21,405 nt of DNA. Origin: Piscirickettsiaceae bacterium. GTDB lineage: Bacteria; Pseudomonadota; Gammaproteobacteria; Thiomicrospirales; Thiomicrospiraceae. Position numbers and translations under genes: made by a program. This document shows, piece after piece, positions 19,817 to 21,405 of this stretch (positions within the stretch are counted from its first letter, which is position 1; the number at the start of each line of letters is the position of its first letter). The stretch is from contig JALUXI010000041.1 of the NCBI GenBank assembly GCA_027019045.1, positions 1 to 21,405 on the forward strand, in the 5' to 3' direction. The notes under the pieces were generated by a model. It did no database searches and had not been told where the DNA came from. It was given only the letters and a program-made list of their open reading frames with translations.

Positions 19817-21385
19817 TTATGGACTAAAGCCAGGGATCTGGCTTGGATCGACTTCGTCAATTTGTTCAGGTTTGAGGTATTGTTTAGCGTAGTCTAAATA
19901 GACTTTTTCACGAACAAAAATATCAAACAGATCCGGATCAATATGCCCCTCTTTTTTGAGGAAGCCAAGAATGCGTAAGCTCTCAGAAAGAGTTTTGGCT
20001 TTTTTATAGGGGCGGTCACCTGCGGAAAGGGCTTCAAAAATATCGGCAATTCCCATTATTCGTGCAGGAATGGAGAGTTGTTCTCGTTTTAAGTGGTTGG
20101 GATAGCCTTTGCCGTCCATGCGCTCATGATGGCCGCCAGCATATTCAGGCACTCGTTGAAGTTCTTTTGGGAAGGGGAGCATGTTGAGCATATGGATGCT
20201 GATGGCAGCGTGGCTTTCCATGATTTTTCGCTCTTCATCATTGAGTGTGCCTCTTTTAATCTGGAGGTTGCGCTTCTCATCCTCTGTGAGTAGAGAGGCG
20301 GTTTCGCCTTCTAATGTCTGATAGGTTTGTTCATAAATCCCTTCTACAAAAGCTTCATCTGCTTCTTCTAAAAACTCTCCCCCAGCATTGATATTTTCAA
20401 GTCTTTGGAAAGTGTGTTGATAGGCTTCTAAAATTGTCTGCTGGGTTGCTTCTGGGATATCGGCTTGAGCGACCATTTCTTGATAAGCCTTTAAGGTGAG
20501 ACGAGTTTTAACGAGTTCAATACGGTCAAATAGGGTTTCTAATTTGGTGGATTTGTCCATGATATAGTCTGGAATGGCCAGTTTACCCGCATCATGTAGC
20601 CAAGCCGCTGTACTCAGCTCATAATAATCATTTTCATCCATATGAAAATCTTTGAGTGAACCATAATCCACACGATCGGCTGCTTTTGCGAGCATCATGG
20701 TAATCACGGGAACTCTTTGGCAGTGTTTGCCTGTGTAGGGGGATTTTTTATCTATCGTGTCAGCAATCAGTTCAGAGAAGGAAGTGAATAGGTTTTTATG
20801 CTCATCAATCAATGCCTTATTGGTGAGGGCAATGGACGCCTGAGAAGCTAAGGACTTTGCTAAACTCTCGGCAGCTTGATCAAAAGGTATCACTTCATTG
20901 TGATCATTCTTTGCGTTGATGAGTTGCAAAACCCCAATGATGGTTCCTTCAAAGTTTTTGAGTGGAATGGCGAGCATCGATTGTGTTCGGTAATGCATTT
21001 TTTTATCAAATGCTAAGGCACCACTGAAATCAAATTTGTCTGATTGATAGATATCTGGAATGTTGACGGCTTCTCCTTTATTGGCGACATAAGCAGCCAC
21101 AGCAGAGAGGTTCTCTTGTCTATTATCATTTTTTAAGGGGATAGGAGGAATAGGCACTTCTGGTGTGAAGATGCCACCCATCTGGATATTGAGGGTGTCA
21201 TTTAGCACCACATCAAAGTGTAACTGTCCATTTTGAACCCGATAGAGGGTTCCTCCATCTGCATTGGTGAGCGATTTTGCTCCCTGTAAGATATTGCTAA
21301 GCAGGCGGGTGGTGTTCGTTTCTGCTGAAAGAGCAATCCCAATTTCATTTAGGGCTTCAATTTTTTGGTAGATAGAGTTAGGCAT
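19817..21385 (-). CDS. GAF-domain HD-GYP phosphodiesterase (cyclic-di-GMP signalling)
   Basis: A 522-aa cytoplasmic protein. Residues about 10-190 form a GAF sensor (ALNEIGIALSAETN, ADGGTLYRV, SMLAIPLKN, GVLQLINAKN). An HD-GYP domain follows, with SPYTGKHCQRV (215-225), HDAGKL (His264-Asp265) and HHERMDGKGYP (419-429), the metal and GYP motifs of enzymes that hydrolyse c-di-GMP. Between the HD motif and the RGTLNDEERKIMESH helix lie about 95 extra residues (about 282-378), acidic and probably helical, which the standard domain lacks. No membrane segment or receiver domain is visible. The ATG at 21385 fits the GAF start but has no evident Shine-Dalgarno. Together with the PilZ protein it points to active c-di-GMP control. 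Confidence 0.93.
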   Translation of the reverse strand: MPNSIYQKIEALNEIGIALSAETNTTRLLSNILQGAKSLTNADGGTLYRVQNGQLHFDVVLNDTLNIQMGGIFTPEVPIPPIPLKNDNRQENLSAVAAYVANKGEAVNIPDIYQSDKFDFSGALAFDKKMHYRTQSMLAIPLKNFEGTIIGVLQLINAKNDHNEVIPFDQAAESLAKSLASQASIALTNKALIDEHKNLFTSFSELIADTIDKKSPYTGKHCQRVPVITMMLAKAADRVDYGSLKDFHMDENDYYELSTAAWLHDAGKLAIPDYIMDKSTKLETLFDRIELVKTRLTLKAYQEMVAQADIPEATQQTILEAYQHTFQRLENINAGGEFLEEADEAFVEGIYEQTYQTLEGETASLLTEDEKRNLQIKRGTLNDEERKIMESHAAISIHMLNMLPFPKELQRVPEYAGGHHERMDGKGYPNHLKREQLSIPARIMGIADIFEALSAGDRPYKKAKTLSESLRILGFLKKEGHIDPDLFDIFVREKVYLDYAKQYLKPEQIDEVDPSQIPGFSP

Positions 21386-21405
21386 TTGCGAGATCTTTAA
21401 GGAGG

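Overview
The window looks like a chromosomal segment of a gammaproteobacterium of medium-low GC. UvrD, HemE, MnmC, the YrdA-type gamma-carbonic anhydrase, TrxA-Rho and TypA all read as gammaproteobacterial housekeeping proteins. A Thiomicrospira-like or other Thiotrichales lineage would fit, but I cannot fix the genus. Two type 3 genes apart (a small membrane protein and a degenerate nuclease-like protein), every main gene falls in a known family. There is no prophage, CRISPR array, transposase, rRNA or tRNA, and no gap over 300 bases lacks a gene.

Layout. 1-97: start of typA (minus, runs off the edge). 253-787: dinJ-yafQ toxin-antitoxin pair (minus). 853-1704: M48 lipoprotein protease (minus). 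1816-2034: YjfB-like motility protein (minus), divergent from a CbpA/DnaJ-type co-chaperone (2177-3118, plus). Their 142-bp intergenic region carries a sigma-28-like promoter toward yjfB and a sigma-32-like promoter toward the J protein. 3177-3527: PilZ protein (minus). 3642-5438: gamma-carbonic anhydrase and a DUF4010/MgtC-like membrane protein (plus operon). 5512-7935: PBP1A (minus). 8040-8252: two-helix membrane protein (minus) with a consensus FNR box upstream. 8385-9449: hemE. 9588-10421: secreted degenerate SNase-like protein. 10565-10816: type B L31. 10906-12162: rho. 12253-12579: trxA (all minus). 12784-17779: a translationally coupled uvrD, ABC ATPase, mnmC operon (plus). 17922-18980: LPP20-like lipoprotein. 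19167-19754: YfaZ-like outer-membrane protein (both plus). 19817-21385: GAF + HD-GYP protein (minus).

Themes. Cyclic-di-GMP and motility recur (PilZ effector, HD-GYP phosphodiesterase, YjfB behind a FliA-type promoter). Several regulatory sites are readable: sigma-28, sigma-32, an FNR box, a C-rich rut-like rho leader, and a perfect palindrome over the L31 promoter. Intrinsic terminators close most units.

The least explained signal is a short dispersed motif, core ATCCCCAGTCC. It is present five times exactly and twice with one mismatch. It forms the arms of two terminator-like hairpins and also lies inside three coding sequences. That pattern resembles DNA-uptake sequences in Neisseria and Pasteurellaceae, though a REP-like family is an alternative. 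Two related non-coding mobile-element remnants (58 and 135 bp), one with an exact 8-bp target duplication, sit directly upstream of the two envelope-protein genes.
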